Shown: positions 47,826-59,272, counted from the first letter of the stretch. The stretch is 64,000 nucleotides of DNA from Argyresthia goedartella (GCA_949825045.1 OX463829.1:1550001-1614000), one strand, 5' to 3'. Numbers and translations are program-made. The notes: a model not told the origin generated them from the letters alone.

Positions 47826-49352
47826 AGTACTTACGACAGGGAACTTTTAGCCATCTATATGGCAATCCAACATTTCAGGAATACGGTAGAGGGACGACCG
47901 CTAATTATATTCACGGATCATAAGCCATTAAGCTTTGCATTCAGTAAGACAGATAGCAACAAAGAGGTAGCGAGGAGAGTTAGGCAGATGTCGTTCATTA
48001 GCGAATTCACCACCGATATACGTCATGTAAAAGGAGGCCTAAATACAGTCGCGGATACCTTATTGCGAGTGGAGTCAATTAAATGCCCCACGTTGATTAA
48101 CTTCGCTGACTTAGCTAGAGCACAGGAAACAGACGATGAAATAACATTACTGATAAACGGGTCGCGCGCTACAAGTTTCGAAATTAAACAATGTAACATA
48201 CCTAACACGGATAGAAAATTAATGTGAAAAGTATCCACTCAAAATATTCGGCCTTATATTCCAGGAAACATGAGACGTCAAGTTTTCGATGCAATCCACG
48301 GCACCAGCCACCCAGGAATACGAACGACTAGGAAAATGATAGCTAAGAGTTATTTTTGGCCAGGATTAAACAAGGATGTAGGCACTTGGGCCAAAACTTG
48401 TATCGCCTGTCAAAGAGCAAAAGTATTACGGCATTCTATTTCCGGTGTAGGTCAATTTGAAACCTGCGAGAGATTCGAGCATATACATGTAGATCTGGTG
48501 GGGCCGCTCCCGACTAACCGGGAGGGGTATAGATATTTAGTTACAGTGATTGATTGATTTACTAGATGGCCGGAGGCTTTTCCAGTAGAAACGATGACAG
48601 CGGAAGTAGTGGCCAGAACGCTGAATGAAGGCTGGATATGCAGATTTGGAAATTGTGCCAGAATTACGACTGACCAGGGCCGCCAATGGGAAAGCGAGTT
48701 ATTTGACCAATTAATGCGTATGGTAGGTACCCGTAGGATAAGAACCACCCCGTATCATCCCCAAAGTAACGGCATGGTAGAGCGGTGGCACCGCAGTCTA
48801 AAGGCAGCCCTAATGGCGAGACTATCGAATACCTCATGGACAGATGAGTTGCCAACGGTTTTGTTAGGATTGAGGGCAGCAATTCGCAGTGACTAGGGCA
48901 TAAGTCCAGCAGAGTTAGTGTACGGTTAGACGATTAGGTTACCGGGAGAATTTTATACCCAAGGCCCCGAAGAGCGATTAGACCATCACGAATATTTAGA
49001 TAAGTTACGTCAAATCATTAGGCAGACTTGACCGGCACCAAAATACCATTCAAATTCAAAGAACATGTTTGTGCACCCAGACCTTAAGACATGTACGCAC
49101 ATATTTATCAGGAATGATGCCGTACGCAAGCCTTTACAGCCACCGTACGACGGGCCATTCAAGGTTACTAGGAAGTTAGATAAATATTTCACAGTACAAC
49201 TAGCTAATAGACAGACACAGGTTTCAATTCACAGACTCAAACCAGCGTATTTACTTAACGAGACCGACACTAATGACGCCACCCGCCGCCGTCGCTGCCG
49301 TCACCACCCGCAGAGGTCGTGGAATGGCGCTCCCGCGCCGGCAGAGTTATAA
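47826..49352 (+). pseudogene. Gypsy-1 RNase H end and integrase
   Basis: Resumes with YDRELLAIYMAIQHFR and FTDHKPLSFAF of RNase H. The integrase follows: zinc domain HGTSHPG and CIACQRAK (about 48,290-48,420), core D in HVDLVGPLP (about 48,488), D in TTDQGRQWES (about 48,670) and E in NGMVERWHRSLK (about 48,775), then a C-terminal domain with PYDGPFKVTRKLDKYFTV (about 49,150). All three catalytic acids are present. In-frame stops near 48,225, 48,555, 48,894, 48,928 and 49,029 make it non-functional. Several look like single C-to-T or G-to-A changes. Confidence 0.88.
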
Positions 49353-49590
49353 AACTCCCTGTCTGATTTATGTAAGTAAGTACCTACTTAGCTAAAGTAT
49401 TTTAGTACAGCGCATTTCATAGCTAACTAGAACAACCGTTGCCTTACGGCAGTTTTTTTATTTAGTAATCAGTATTCGAATCTTATTAGCAGAGAACTAC
49501 GTTAGATATAATTATTTTACTTTCAGATACATACAGATACACTTAGATAGAACCAGGGGTAGTGTCCAAATTGCTATTTTCGCAAACATC

Positions 49591-49800
49591 ATGGGTAAAT
49601 CGCAGAGCAAGAACGAGGAAATAATTATAGCGCAGAACGGAGCTAACAATGCGAGTCCGCGCCTTACGGACATTGAAGATAGAGTCGACAATAACTATTT
49701 ATCAACCATGGTGTTAATCGTTTGTGTGGTCATACTATACGTGTACGTAGCGTTCCAACACTACAAGAAACATACGTCAAACCAAGACCGAAATGTTTAG
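49591..49800 (+). CDS. Small third ORF of Gypsy-1: myristoylation-type N-terminus and one membrane segment
   Basis: A 69-residue protein, intact although pol around it is full of stops. It starts MGKSQSKNEEIIIAQNG, where G2 and S6 fit the N-myristoylation consensus (MGxxxS). A polar middle (NNASPRLTDIEDRV) precedes a hydrophobic segment at about residues 38-55 (STMVLIVCVVILYVYVAF) and a basic tail (QHYKKH). It lies 240 bp after the integrase and 670 bp before the 3' LTR, the place of an env-like gene, but it is far too small and has no signal peptide. A role at membranes, for example in particle assembly or exit, is a guess. Start choice: only ATG in the frame upstream. Confidence 0.6.
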   Translation: MGKSQSKNEEIIIAQNGANNASPRLTDIEDRVDNNYLSTMVLIVCVVILYVYVAFQHYKKHTSNQDRNV

Positions 49801-50443
49801 GTAGTCAAAATGTTCGCGGATCCTGAACGAAACTTATACAGTGTCTGCTTACGTATGCGAATGTCTTAGTGTATAGTGTTCTCTTTTATTTTTTTCTTGG
49901 TTGTGTATTATAAATGTAATAAATCGGCGTCGTCACGACAATAGTTTGAAGGAGTTGAATTAGTTTATGGCAGGAAATGTTTCGTGATAACTACCACAGT
50001 CTTATCATAAATAAGTATGTATTGAATTTAAAGTCGGACATCGAAACACATGTTACCGCGATTGTCATTGCTTTGGTTTTACAAAAAGAAACCTTATATT
50101 TTTTTTTGTGTCACGAAATGTATTGTATATTGACTTATGTATTTGTGTTAGTGTAAAGGCGCAGTATCATATCAGTTCTCATAACCCCAGTTTGTATTCG
50201 AGTTGTTATTTATAGCTCAGGATGTAACAAGATAGGTTTGGCAGAACTAATAAAATAAATGCAGATAGGTAACTATTTCATTCTTGAAACTCAATTGTTA
50301 TTATAAGTATGGGTGTCACAGGAACTAAGTCAGCAACTACGTGTGCGTACGTTGTGGGTCGTGTGTAGGTACTTGCATTTAGCAATATTGTAGGATTACT
50401 ACCAACAAAAATCTAGTGTGTAATATTGTATTATTTAATTATT
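49801..50443. other. Gypsy-1 3' untranslated region
   Basis: AT-rich, with no open frame of note, between the small third gene and the polypurine tract. Confidence 0.6.
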
Positions 50444-50466
50444 CAAAAAAAAAAGTGGGGGATGAG
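50444..50466 (+). promoter_or_regulatory. Polypurine tract of Gypsy-1
   Basis: AAAAAAAAAAGTGGGGGATG followed by AG lies directly before the TGTAGGGG start of the 3' LTR. This is the usual place and composition of the plus-strand primer. Confidence 0.75.
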
Positions 50467-50644
50467 TGTAGGGGTAACAGTTCTGATATGTCAGCATAAC
50501 CACGCGACGAGTTAGTCGTTCCGTGGACACGAACAGAGTAGCATGTGTACCTACTTATATATACCGTGTACGAATTCTTAGGTTGAGTTAAAAATAAACA
50601 ATTTAAATCAGTTTTATGAAGTGCTTTAATTAACATTCCCCTAA
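50467..50644 (+). repeat. Gypsy-1 3' LTR
   Basis: Matches the 5' LTR from TGTAGGGGTAACAG to CCCCTAA, with an extra 18 bp. The outer target duplication is not clear. Confidence 0.85.
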
Positions 50645-51514
50645 AAACCTTTCTAAGACTTCAACGAATATTTTAAAAAAAGGTCATCCAAATCTGTCCA
50701 GCCAGCAAGTTGGCGAGTTGGGGGCGTCCATTAATAACGTAGTGCGTTTTTGTCGATTTTCTGAACCTACCCCTCACCCCCGGCGAGATGTCGCGAAATT
50801 CAGCTCGACCCCCTCTCCCCGTCAAGTTAACTTACTTAAGATTATACAAAACTGTAATTTTAGTATAAATGCGTTGGATTTATTATTGGAATCTTGGAAT
50901 CTTCGCTTTGGCCTTCACTCATGCGAATTCCGATTGAACAAAATATGTGTAGTCCTCAACGCCTAATGGTGTTAATAGGTTACTTACTGTCCGAATACTA
51001 AAGTTAGATTGAGTTCGATCACAACTTTATAATACATTCTAGAGTCGAGCGTAGCGGAGCGGAGCAAGGTGACGCCATGTTGTTACCCAGAACTGACTTA
51101 GTTATTTGGACAGGTTGAGTTGACAGGTTCAACTGAAATTATCGGCTCAACATCTTAAACAGATTTAGTTCATGTTAAATTCCCGAGAGAGCAAAAAAGG
51201 AAGGACACGAATCGTGCAGGCTCAGCACATTCAGCGTTGAGCCATAGAGAGGGTCTACGCTTCACGGCTTCACGCGGCCAGTGGTGCCTAAACAATGGAA
51301 CTTTGCGCCGGAAGGATTTGTGTCAGATTATGCCATAATTGAGTCTGGAAACATGTTTTACTTCACATATATTTCTTTTAAAAACAACTCATTAACACAC
51401 ATACTTGAGTTTGTTGCAAGGCGTCGTTGACACAAAATCGCGAATTAGGTATCTAATTAAGTGTGTGAAGTGACGAAGCGTCTCCGTTTCTGCTCGGGCT
51501 AAAATAGATTTCCA
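50645..51514. other. No gene seen
   Basis: Contains a short CCCCTC-rich patch (50,765-50,820) resembling insect dispersed repeats. No credible gene. Confidence 0.45.
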
Positions 51515-51632
51515 CCCATTTGCAACCCACTTCAAAAAGGAGGAGCTTCTCGATTCGTTCTTTTTTATATTTGTTAGGCGATTACTCCGTCAATTATATA
51601 CTGATTTTGATGATTCTTATTTTGATTTGTAG
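51515..51632 (+). repeat. Dispersed insect repeat tail (AGGAGGAG...TTGATGATTC)
   Basis: CACTTCAAAAAGGAGGAGC, then TTGTTAGGCGATTACTCCGT and GATTTTGATGATTCTTATTT, is the familiar 3' end of a non-LTR-derived repeat that occurs in thousands of copies in Lepidoptera. The identification is from memory of the motif. Confidence 0.5.
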
Positions 51633-51633
51633 T

Positions 51634-54072
51634 TCAAACTTCACCAATGAGCGCCAGTGCGCGCGCATCAGCGCGCAGAGCCCGTGTCCACGTTGAGAAG
51701 CGCGTAGTGTTGACCAACGGCAGCTCTGCTTCTACCGTCGTTAGCGCCCTCTCTAAGAGCTCTGGATCCGGGGCGCTTTCCTCTTCACCCTCGCGTTCCG
51801 GCCATGGTACCTGTGGATTACAGAAGAATGGCGGGCCGGAGAGCCACATGCCTTTGTCGTTAGGCCAGGTCATTTTGGTCGCCTCGTCGGCGGGATTATC
51901 TTTCGAAGAAACCCAGCGCCAGTCGCTTCGTCGTGACAGGCTATCTATTTCAGCTAGGCGATGAGACACAAACTTTTGGTAATCTCTCGCATCGGAGTTT
52001 ATCCAATTCAAAACGGTTTTCGAGTCAGTCCATAGATATTCACGTGCTATGGAGATGTGAATTTCCTTTTTCACCGTCTGCGCCAATCTACATGACAGTA
52101 CTGCAGCCTGCAGCTCTAACCGCGGGATAGAAACTACTTTTAACGGCGTCACGCGTGCCTTTCCCAGTACCATACTGCAAACGCGTTCGCATTGGCTGTT
52201 CTGCCCAACTAAATACGCGACAGCCGCGTATGCCTTGTCGCTGGCATCTCCAAATATGTGGAGCTCGACGTTGTCATTTGGTTGGATGTTATACCACCTG
52301 GGTATGACTAAATTTGATAGCAATTTTAAGTTACGCAGCCAACCAAACCACATGTCAGCCTCGCCCTCCAGTATTTGTTCGTCCCATGCTACCCCGGAAC
52401 CCCATATGCGTTGCATTATGATACGGGACTGAATCACACAGGGATAAATGAGACCAAGCGGATCAAAAATACTCATTATAAATCGAAGGAATTCCCTCTT
52501 ACTGGGCCTGACTTTACTTTCCACTATAGGTGCTGGCAACTTTTTGCATGATAAGTCGAATTTAAAGTTGTCACTTTCCGGGCACCATATCATGCCTAAT
52601 GTTCGCTCATCTCCGTTAGGCAACCTATCTAGCGTGACTTTGTTTGGCTCAACAGCTGGCAACATGGCCCTCAACTCGGGTGAATTCGTCACCCACCCCC
52701 TGATGTCGAAACCTTCGGCGCCATGAATGCGCCCGACATCAGTAATAAGCTGTTGCGCCTCTTCTACAGTCTCTACACTGTCTAGATAGTCATCCATATA
52801 ATGTTTGGACCGCATAGCGTTCACCGCGGCTGGGCAAGAGTCACTAAATTGGTTTGCATTTTTATTCAAAATAAAGATAGCGGAAGTAGGCGAGGATGTA
52901 GCACCAAATACTAATGAGTTCATGGCGTAAATATCAGGGTCTTTTGTTCTATTCAGACCACGCCATAAAAACAATTGTGCTCCTTGGTCCTCCTTCCTGA
53001 CCCTAATTCTGAGAAACATATCGGCTATATCCGCTGTGAATGCTACCGGCCCAACTCTAAAGTTAATGAGCACGCCTCACAAAGAATTCAATAAGTCAGG
53101 CCTGCTTAAAAGATTGTCGTTAAGCGACGAATTTTCGTAGGAAGCGGCAGCGTCAAACTTTCCAGGTTTGTTTGGGTTTGTCACACCGAAGTGAGGCAAA
53201 TACCAAACAGGACTGGCTTCAAAACCCTTATCTACTTTCCGCGCGTAGTTTTCACGGATAAGCCTGTCCATTTGGCTGCAATAGGTATTGGCGTACGACG
53301 GATCTTTGTCTAACCGACGCTCTACACCGTGTAAACGCTTCAGTGCGTACTTATAATTATCGGGTAGTTCCACGTTGTCACGTTTCCAAAGCAGGCCTAC
53401 TTCCCACCCCCCGTGTACGGCGTGGCTGGTGGACTCGAGTATGCTCATCGCCCGTTCGGATTCGCTATTCCTACGTGAGACTTGACTAATACCTATGGCT
53501 TCTAGTTCGAACTGTTCCTTCACTAAAGCGTGAAGATCAGGCTGTGAAACTATCATGCAATTTGCGTGGCGTGTCATATTTGGAGCGTGTTTCGTAGCTA
53601 GGGGTCCATGCACGACCCATCCTAACTTAGTGAGTGAAGCGACTGGACGACCAGATTTACCTCGAGAGATCTCCTCGGCGACTATCAGCTCCCAGTTGTC
53701 CTGGCCCAACAGCAGCATAGGCTTTGCTCCCTCCATTGGACTGCAACCCAGGTCCCGTAAGTGCGCATTTTCATTAAGCACTTGTTTAGGCAATGTCTGA
53801 GAAGGCAAGTTAACATCACTTAATGTCCGCACTATTACATCGTGACACACACCGTTCGAACCCTTTATTGTCACTTTCACTTTACGAGATCGCTCGTCCG
53901 TTACAAGATGTCCACGCGCTGTCACCAACCTAAGGCGTACTGTGGGTCCGTCAATATCACTCGCGAATCTATCGTCCATAATTGATACCGACGCCCCGTC
54001 GTCGAGTAGCGCGTACGTGCGCTGTTCTTCAGCGTTACCCGACACTAAACAGACCGGAATAACTTTGAGCAA
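51634..54072 (-). pseudogene. BEL/Pao protease, reverse transcriptase and RNase H, one in-frame stop
   Basis: Reading right to left: the protease-like part from 54,072 has YALLDDGASVSIMD, then LLLGQDNWELI. The RT has VAFTADIADMFLRI, AMNSLVFGATSSPTSA and KHYMDDYLDSV (YMDD core about 52,795). The RNase H has ELHIFGDASDKAYAAVAYLV and EYLWTDSKTVLNWI. A TGA near 53,076 splits the frame where LNSL joins GVLINF, probably an R codon lost by CGA to TGA. The frame stops at 51,634, so integrase and the 3' LTR are missing. The catalytic residues seen are intact. Confidence 0.88.
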
Positions 54073-56757
54073 CGCTCTAGCCCGACACTCCCCAATGTTT
54101 CACATTGTCACTAAACCTGTGTCCGTGGTGGTTTGCGGCGACAATGGTGATGACACCTCAGTTCGATCAGCGTGCAGCAATACATGGTGCGGCCACTTAC
54201 ACTTAGTGCACCGCCGCGCACGACAAAACTTACGAGAATGAGACTTAACTAAACATCTAAGGCTCGACCGAGATGGGTTTTTCGTTCTCGGCCGAGACCG
54301 AGACCGAGACCGAGAATAAAATAATATCTCGGCCGAGACCGAGAGCCGAGAACGAGAATAGAAAAAACGTGATTTTTTTTTTTATACTGTTTGCTTTTTA
54401 ATACACTACTAATTGTTTAACAAAATTAATTGTTTTAATAATCAAAGTTAAATAACATTATATTATAACATAAAAAAAGCAAAACTGAAAAAATAGCACC
54501 TGATAAGATTGTTGTTTAAAAAACAAATAAGTCGTTAACTTAGATCAAAACCAATTTAAGATTAATTTTACTAAGAAACGGTACCTAACCTACGTATCGT
54601 ATTTGATTTTAGCAAAAAGCTTTGCAAGTGCTATAGGTACCTATTGACAAACAAACCATGTGTTTAGTTATTTTTAATTGTAGGTATTTTATTAATTATA
54701 AACCTTACGTATTTTCAGCAAAAAACATACGCATAACGTCACAAAACCCTATCAATCTGTAATATATATTTAATTTACTTATATTTATAAAAACAACTTA
54801 CCCGCTTTATATTCCACCGCAAAACTATAAGTAATGATCTTGCTTTCACCAAACCAGTGTAATTAATCAATTTACAAGTATCAACAACAAGTAATCACAG
54901 CAAGTAGCAACACAACACTTAAAAGAACTTATTTCAATTTACTGTGTTAAAACAAACTTCCACTCATTACTATTGTAAACATAAACAATTACAAATACTG
55001 CTCGAATGGGGCGAAAGCGGCCGGCCGCAGTTCGCCAGCCGGGACTTCAACCAATCACAATTCTCAGCTCTCTCACGCACTTACACCAATCGACTACGCG
55101 CTGCGGCGCGTTGCCACGCGCGGTAAAATTTGAATCCGAACAATGTTACAATCTCGTTCATGACCGAGAATCTCGGCTATAATTAGCCGAGAACCGAGAC
55201 AAGTTTCTCGGTTGGATTTGTAGCCGAGAATGCCGAGACCGAGACCGAGACCGAGATCTCGGTCGAGCCTTATAAACATCTAAAACACATTTTTTTGTCT
55301 TTGATAATAGCCCAACGCTCACTTAGGTCTTTAAACTTATCACATTTGTCCAACTGATGGTCCTTATTGCACAACACACACACCGAACTTTCGTCCTTGA
55401 CAGCTTCTACATGCGCATGGACCCGATGCGTTGTTTTGACCGGCGTAGTGTTCCGCCCGTCCCGCACACGACTCGCGCTCGGCGCAGGCGCACTGGCAAG
55501 GCTCTGTTGTGCCGTCGCGTAGTACGACGACTCGTGCGTGAGATCTGTTAAAAATTTCACCAACATTTGCAGATTTGGCGAAACTCTTAAATCTACCCCG
55601 ATCTCGGTATCCATTCGCCTCGCAAAGCTGCCATAGTGCGCCCGCTGATAGGGCGTAAGATTTGCCAGCAACTCATTAACTATTTGGGGGTTGTTGATGT
55701 ACCCCTCTGCATGCACAGCTTTCAACAACGCTACGCAGTTTCGGACTGCGGCGGCAAAACTACGAAGCTCGCGACCACTTTCGCTGACGCGAGGAAGATT
55801 TTTCACCTTTTTTAATGCGCAGTCCAGCAATAAACTTGGATGTCCAAATGAGTCTTCCAACGCGCGTATTACTTCACCTGGGTCACAAGCTGATCGCAGC
55901 AAGTCTTCTACTGCCACCTTTGCGTCCCCAAATAGCGCAACCCGTAGTCGCGCCACATTCTCGAACGGCTTAAACTCGTAAGCTGCCGTCGAAGTTTCGT
56001 ACGCCGTTTTGAACCCGAGCCAATCTGTAGGGTTCCCATCAAATTTGGGGATTTCGTACGCCTGCTTGGGCACAGGTCTAGGTCGAGTCATGCCGCTGAT
56101 GGCTTCCCTCAACATATCAATACTTGTGCTGCGGCGGCGCTCCGTCGACGGCTCACGTGCGTGTGGTTCCTTAGGCGGGCATTGCGATGTTGTCACATGC
56201 GGTGGCGGTGGTGTCGGCGGCGCTGTTTTTGGTACAGGGACTGGCGACGGCGGCGGCGAAGCTCGTAACGATGGCCGCGGCGATGCGACCGGCGCCGGTG
56301 GTTGTGCATTCTTCAACCACGCTTCCACTGAATATGCGGGCGTACCAGCGTGACGTAATTCATCGTCCTCTTCGCTTTCTGCATCTTCTGCCTCGATTTC
56401 CGCCATTTCAAGCTCCAACTTGCTCTGTATGACGCGCTCACGCGCACGCACCTTTTCCTCCGTTAACCTTTGAAGCTCGAGCTCCGCTTCATACTGCGCT
56501 CTCTTCATCCGAGCTTCTCTGCTGAGCCTGCTAGCCCTCGACGTCTTACTTTCAGGCCGTGATGTTCCACGAACGGTCGGGATGCCATTACTATTCGTCG
56601 TTGAAGTGTTTAGGGCCTGAGGCTGTACCGGGAGCGATATATCCTCTTGGTAGTTGCTACTGCTACCCGCCGTTGGTTCCACATCGCTTGAGTTTGACAT
56701 GTTGTCTTCGTTCACCCTTCGCGACTTGGTCATAATATATCCGGCTGATTCCGACAT
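54073..56757 (-). pseudogene. BEL/Pao gag, split by an inverted-repeat element
   Basis: The ATG at 56,757 starts MSESAGYIMTKSRRVNEDNM. Residues about 75-145 are charged and helical (RAQYEAELELQRLTEEKVRA). A proline-rich stretch follows, then the core YEIPKFDGNPTDWLGFKTAY typical of BEL/Pao Gag. The zinc-binding part CVLCNKDHQLDKCDKF and MCFRCL ends at the inserted element (54,259-55,273). Beyond it the frame goes on with VKSHSRKFCRARRCTKCKWP, which completes the zinc-knuckle region, to a TGA near 54,105 just before the protease. The gene was open before the insertion. Confidence 0.85.
54259..55273. mobile_element. Non-autonomous inverted-repeat DNA transposon with CCGAGA arrays
   Basis: The ends AAGGCTCGACCGAGAT and its exact complement face each other. 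AAACATCT, or TAAACATCT, flanks both sides (54,251-54,258 and 55,274-55,281), an 8-9 bp target duplication as made by hAT or, if nine, Mutator-like transposases. Both subterminal regions carry runs of CCGAGA (54,290-54,350 and 55,215-55,262). The interior is AT-rich and non-coding. Confidence 0.8.
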
Positions 56758-56761
56758 ACTA

Positions 56762-56779
56762 TCCGGCTCGAAGGACCAA
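56762..56779 (-). other. BEL/Pao primer-binding site
   Basis: On the minus strand TTTGGTCCTTCGAGCCGGAT follows the LTR. It is the motif commonly found after BEL/Pao 5' LTRs in insects. Confidence 0.65.
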
Positions 56780-56781
56780 AA

Positions 56782-57098
56782 TGTATGAGACTACCGGGAT
56801 AGTTTTCGGCGCGGGGTCCAATAAAAGTACGACGCGATACAAATCAGCACGAATATATTTATAAACACACAGGGAACTTAACCTAGACACGAATACAGGG
56901 GGATTCAAACGAAGCACTACAACACTGTTACTAAGAAAACCTACGAACGTCGCACGCTGAAGCTAGGGGAGTTGAACAGGCTCGCACGGGCAGAGCTTCC
57001 AGCGGCGTCGTCGAAGGTCTCGGTCGAACTGAACGGAATAAATGACAATAGTCGAAATATAAAGTTGCTGGGCCTATGCACACTACAGTAGTATTACA
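56782..57098 (-). mobile_element. Candidate 5' LTR of the BEL/Pao element
   Basis: Begins TGTATGAGACTACC next to the primer site and can end at TAGTATTACA (57,098), giving TGTA/TACA inverted ends. A polyadenylation-like AATAAA lies at about 56,821. The outer edge is not confirmed because the second LTR is absent. Confidence 0.5.
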
Positions 57099-58265
57099 AA
57101 AACTTCACAATCGTTTTCTACTTAACTTGTTCGCTCGCAGAAGCACAAAATAGTGCTCGAAATTATTTTACTGCTAACTCGCGGAAGCACAAAATAGTGC
57201 TTGGAACAACACGGTCCATTACGGCTCCAAATTTTGGCATGACGGTATGGTTGGACAGTGAAAATGTGCCTTTATCAAAATTCTCTGAATGTTCCTTTTT
57301 TTTTTGGTAGTTGGCAATCACAAATCGGAGGTGCCAATATACCACAAAACTGTATTCATTCAAGAATTGGCCTGCAATCTCGCATTTTGCACACAAACTT
57401 TGATAGTTGACTTTCGTTTTTGATAGTGATAATGTACGGGAGGCATAGTAAAAGAATATATGGATTGATATGGTATATATTTAGGAAAATAACAGTCATA
57501 ATTTTGATACATAATTATTCTCAGTTATAGAAACAAAAATCATATAGTGTCATGAAACGTATATTTTTCCTCACATCTGTACTTTAGACAGCGTATACAT
57601 ATATGAGGCATAATGGGATGGGGTTTAGAATCACACTATCAAATAAAACAGTCAATAAACATGTTTTGTCTTTTTATTTCAAAGCTTTAGACCTATTACA
57701 ATAGAAGCAATCCTACATTTACGACACAGCGTCGCATAATTTCCGTGCGCCGCCCTGACAGCTCGTGACGCGAAAACCAACAATCAAAACAGAGCGTGGC
57801 GAGCGGAAGGGTTAATGACTAAGTGCGCAGGCCTGCTCATAAAACTGCAATGCAGCTGTGCCCTCAAAGGCGCCGACACAAACCTCACCTCACAGTTTGC
57901 CTTTTCGGCAAAAGGAAACAATACTAACACAGAAGATCAACAATAGTGGCGAAATATTTACAATAGAATCTTAATGCTAACAAATATAAAGACTACGAGC
58001 TAAAGGATAATAAAACTATACAAACTTAAACTGCCGGTGGAGAATTCCAGAAAGTGTATTCGGCGACCAGATGTTTCACTACCTAACTCGTAATGACTGT
58101 GTTCCTTAACAATAGGATACGTCTTTTTGTCTTTCTACAGTAAGTGCAAGAATATATTTCCGTTGTTTCACTTTAATATTATTTTTTACTAAGATTGAAG
58201 AGTCACCTCTTGTTGTATATTAGATTCTTCTTGTAGGTGATGCAGTAATAGATGCGTTAACAGTA
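57099..58265. other. No gene seen; insect flank of the bacterial block
   Basis: AT-rich. AGCACAAAATAGTGCT, itself palindromic, occurs twice near 57,142 and 57,186. No coding signal is present. Sequence composition changes sharply at about 58,266. Confidence 0.5.
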
Positions 58266-59215
58266 ACAGGGCAGCTCGCGAGGCTACCCGTCTCACATTG
58301 GGCGAGCGCCTTCTGACGCTGGGGCAGGGCGGGCAGCAGCAGATCCAACTGCTGAGCGCGGTGACGGTTTCCGATGCGCTTGGCAGCATTCCCCTGACGC
58401 TGACCTTTGCCGACGGTGGCCGATTTGTGCCGGAGGATGACGCTGCGTTTTGCCAGTGGTGGCAGCAGCGCCACTGCCCGGGGCTGGTACACCGGCTGGA
58501 GCAGCACCGCCGCGGCGTCGGCCTGACGCTGCTGGCAACGCTGGCGGCTATCGCGCTGTACGTAGGGGTGATCCTGCCAGCCGTCAGCAGCGTGCTGGCG
58601 CGCCATATCCCCAGCAACGTTGAGCGTCAGGTGGGGCAGCAGACGTTCACCCTGCTACAGAACAGTGGCTTTAGCAGCGGGCAGCTGACGCCCGGGCAGC
58701 TTAAACGCATGTAGGGCCTGTTCGCCGCCACCGTTCCCGCTGAGGTGAAAGATGACCCGACGCCGCTGCGGGGGAGCAAACGCCTTTATGCTGGCGGACG
58801 GCACGCTGATTATCAGCGATGAGCTGGTGCGAATGGCGAAAAGCGATGATGCGATAGCGGCAGTGATGCTACACGAAATCACAGTCACCCGATGCGCATG
58901 CTGGTGCGCTCTTCGCTGGTCTCCCTCAGCTATCTGTGGCTGACCGGGGACGTCAGCGGCATCGGCGACACGCTGCTGTAGTCCGCCGCGTTTGTTAACG
59001 AGCTGCAGTTCTCGCGCAGCATGGAGCGCGAAGCGGATGAGTACGCGGTAGCGCAGATGAAGGCACAGGGGCGCTCTCTGGCGGCGATGGTGCAGATTTA
59101 TCAGCAGCTGGTGCAGTCGGGGGAGAAGGTGAACAGCGGGTTGAGTCTGCTGGAATGGATGAGTACCCACCCGGATATGCCTGCGCGCATCAAGGCGATT
59201 CAGGGCGCGGAATAA
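58266..59215 (+). pseudogene. Bacterial M48-family metallopeptidase, broken
   Basis: Enterobacterial-type protein, start missing. The frame from about 58,290 gives LTLGERLLTLGQGG, then a membrane segment near 58,545-58,605 (LLATLAAIALYVGVILPAV). TAG at 58,712 follows LKRM. The peptidase part ANAFMLADGTLIISDELVRM is reached only after a frameshift near 58,770. At the zinc site the sequence reads MLHEI, then a two-base loss that shifts the frame; HSHPMRML and the downstream MEREADEY follow in other frames. Another TAG lies at 58,979. It ends in TAA near 59,213. It faces valS tail to tail, as in some enterobacteria where a peptidase gene follows yjgN beside valS. Confidence 0.85.
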
Positions 59216-59228
59216 CCAGCAAGAAAAA

Positions 59229-59255
59229 GGGGCGAACGAAATAGAAGGTCGCCCC
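59229..59255. terminator. Hairpin between M48 gene and valS
   Basis: GGGGCGA and TCGCCCC pair across a loop of 13 bases. It lies in the convergent intergenic space. It resembles the hairpin at 62,615. Confidence 0.55.
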
Positions 59256-59272
59256 CTACAAGGGTGTCGTAG

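Larger units (their letters stand above)
31844..50644 (+). mobile_element. Gypsy-1: CsRn1-like Ty3/Gypsy element carrying nested insertions
   Basis: Related LTRs (31,844-32,007 and 50,467-50,644) bracket gag, protease, RT, RNase H, integrase and a small third gene. Two blocks interrupt it: a family B non-LTR copy (about 32,412-33,990) and the Gypsy-2 element (36,163-47,825). Removing them leaves about 5.5 kb, a usual size. The Gag zinc motif C-x2-H-x3-G-x2-A-x2-C-x3-C is the CHCC form that marks the CsRn1 clade. Several stops show that the copy is dead. Confidence 0.85.

Noticed and set aside
51647..51964. Plus-strand open frames across the BEL/Pao region
   Set aside because: Shadows of the minus-strand gag and pol frames, which have clear retrotransposon motifs.
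58189..59170. Minus-strand open frames opposite the M48 gene
   Set aside because: Antisense shadows of the peptidase coding sequence.
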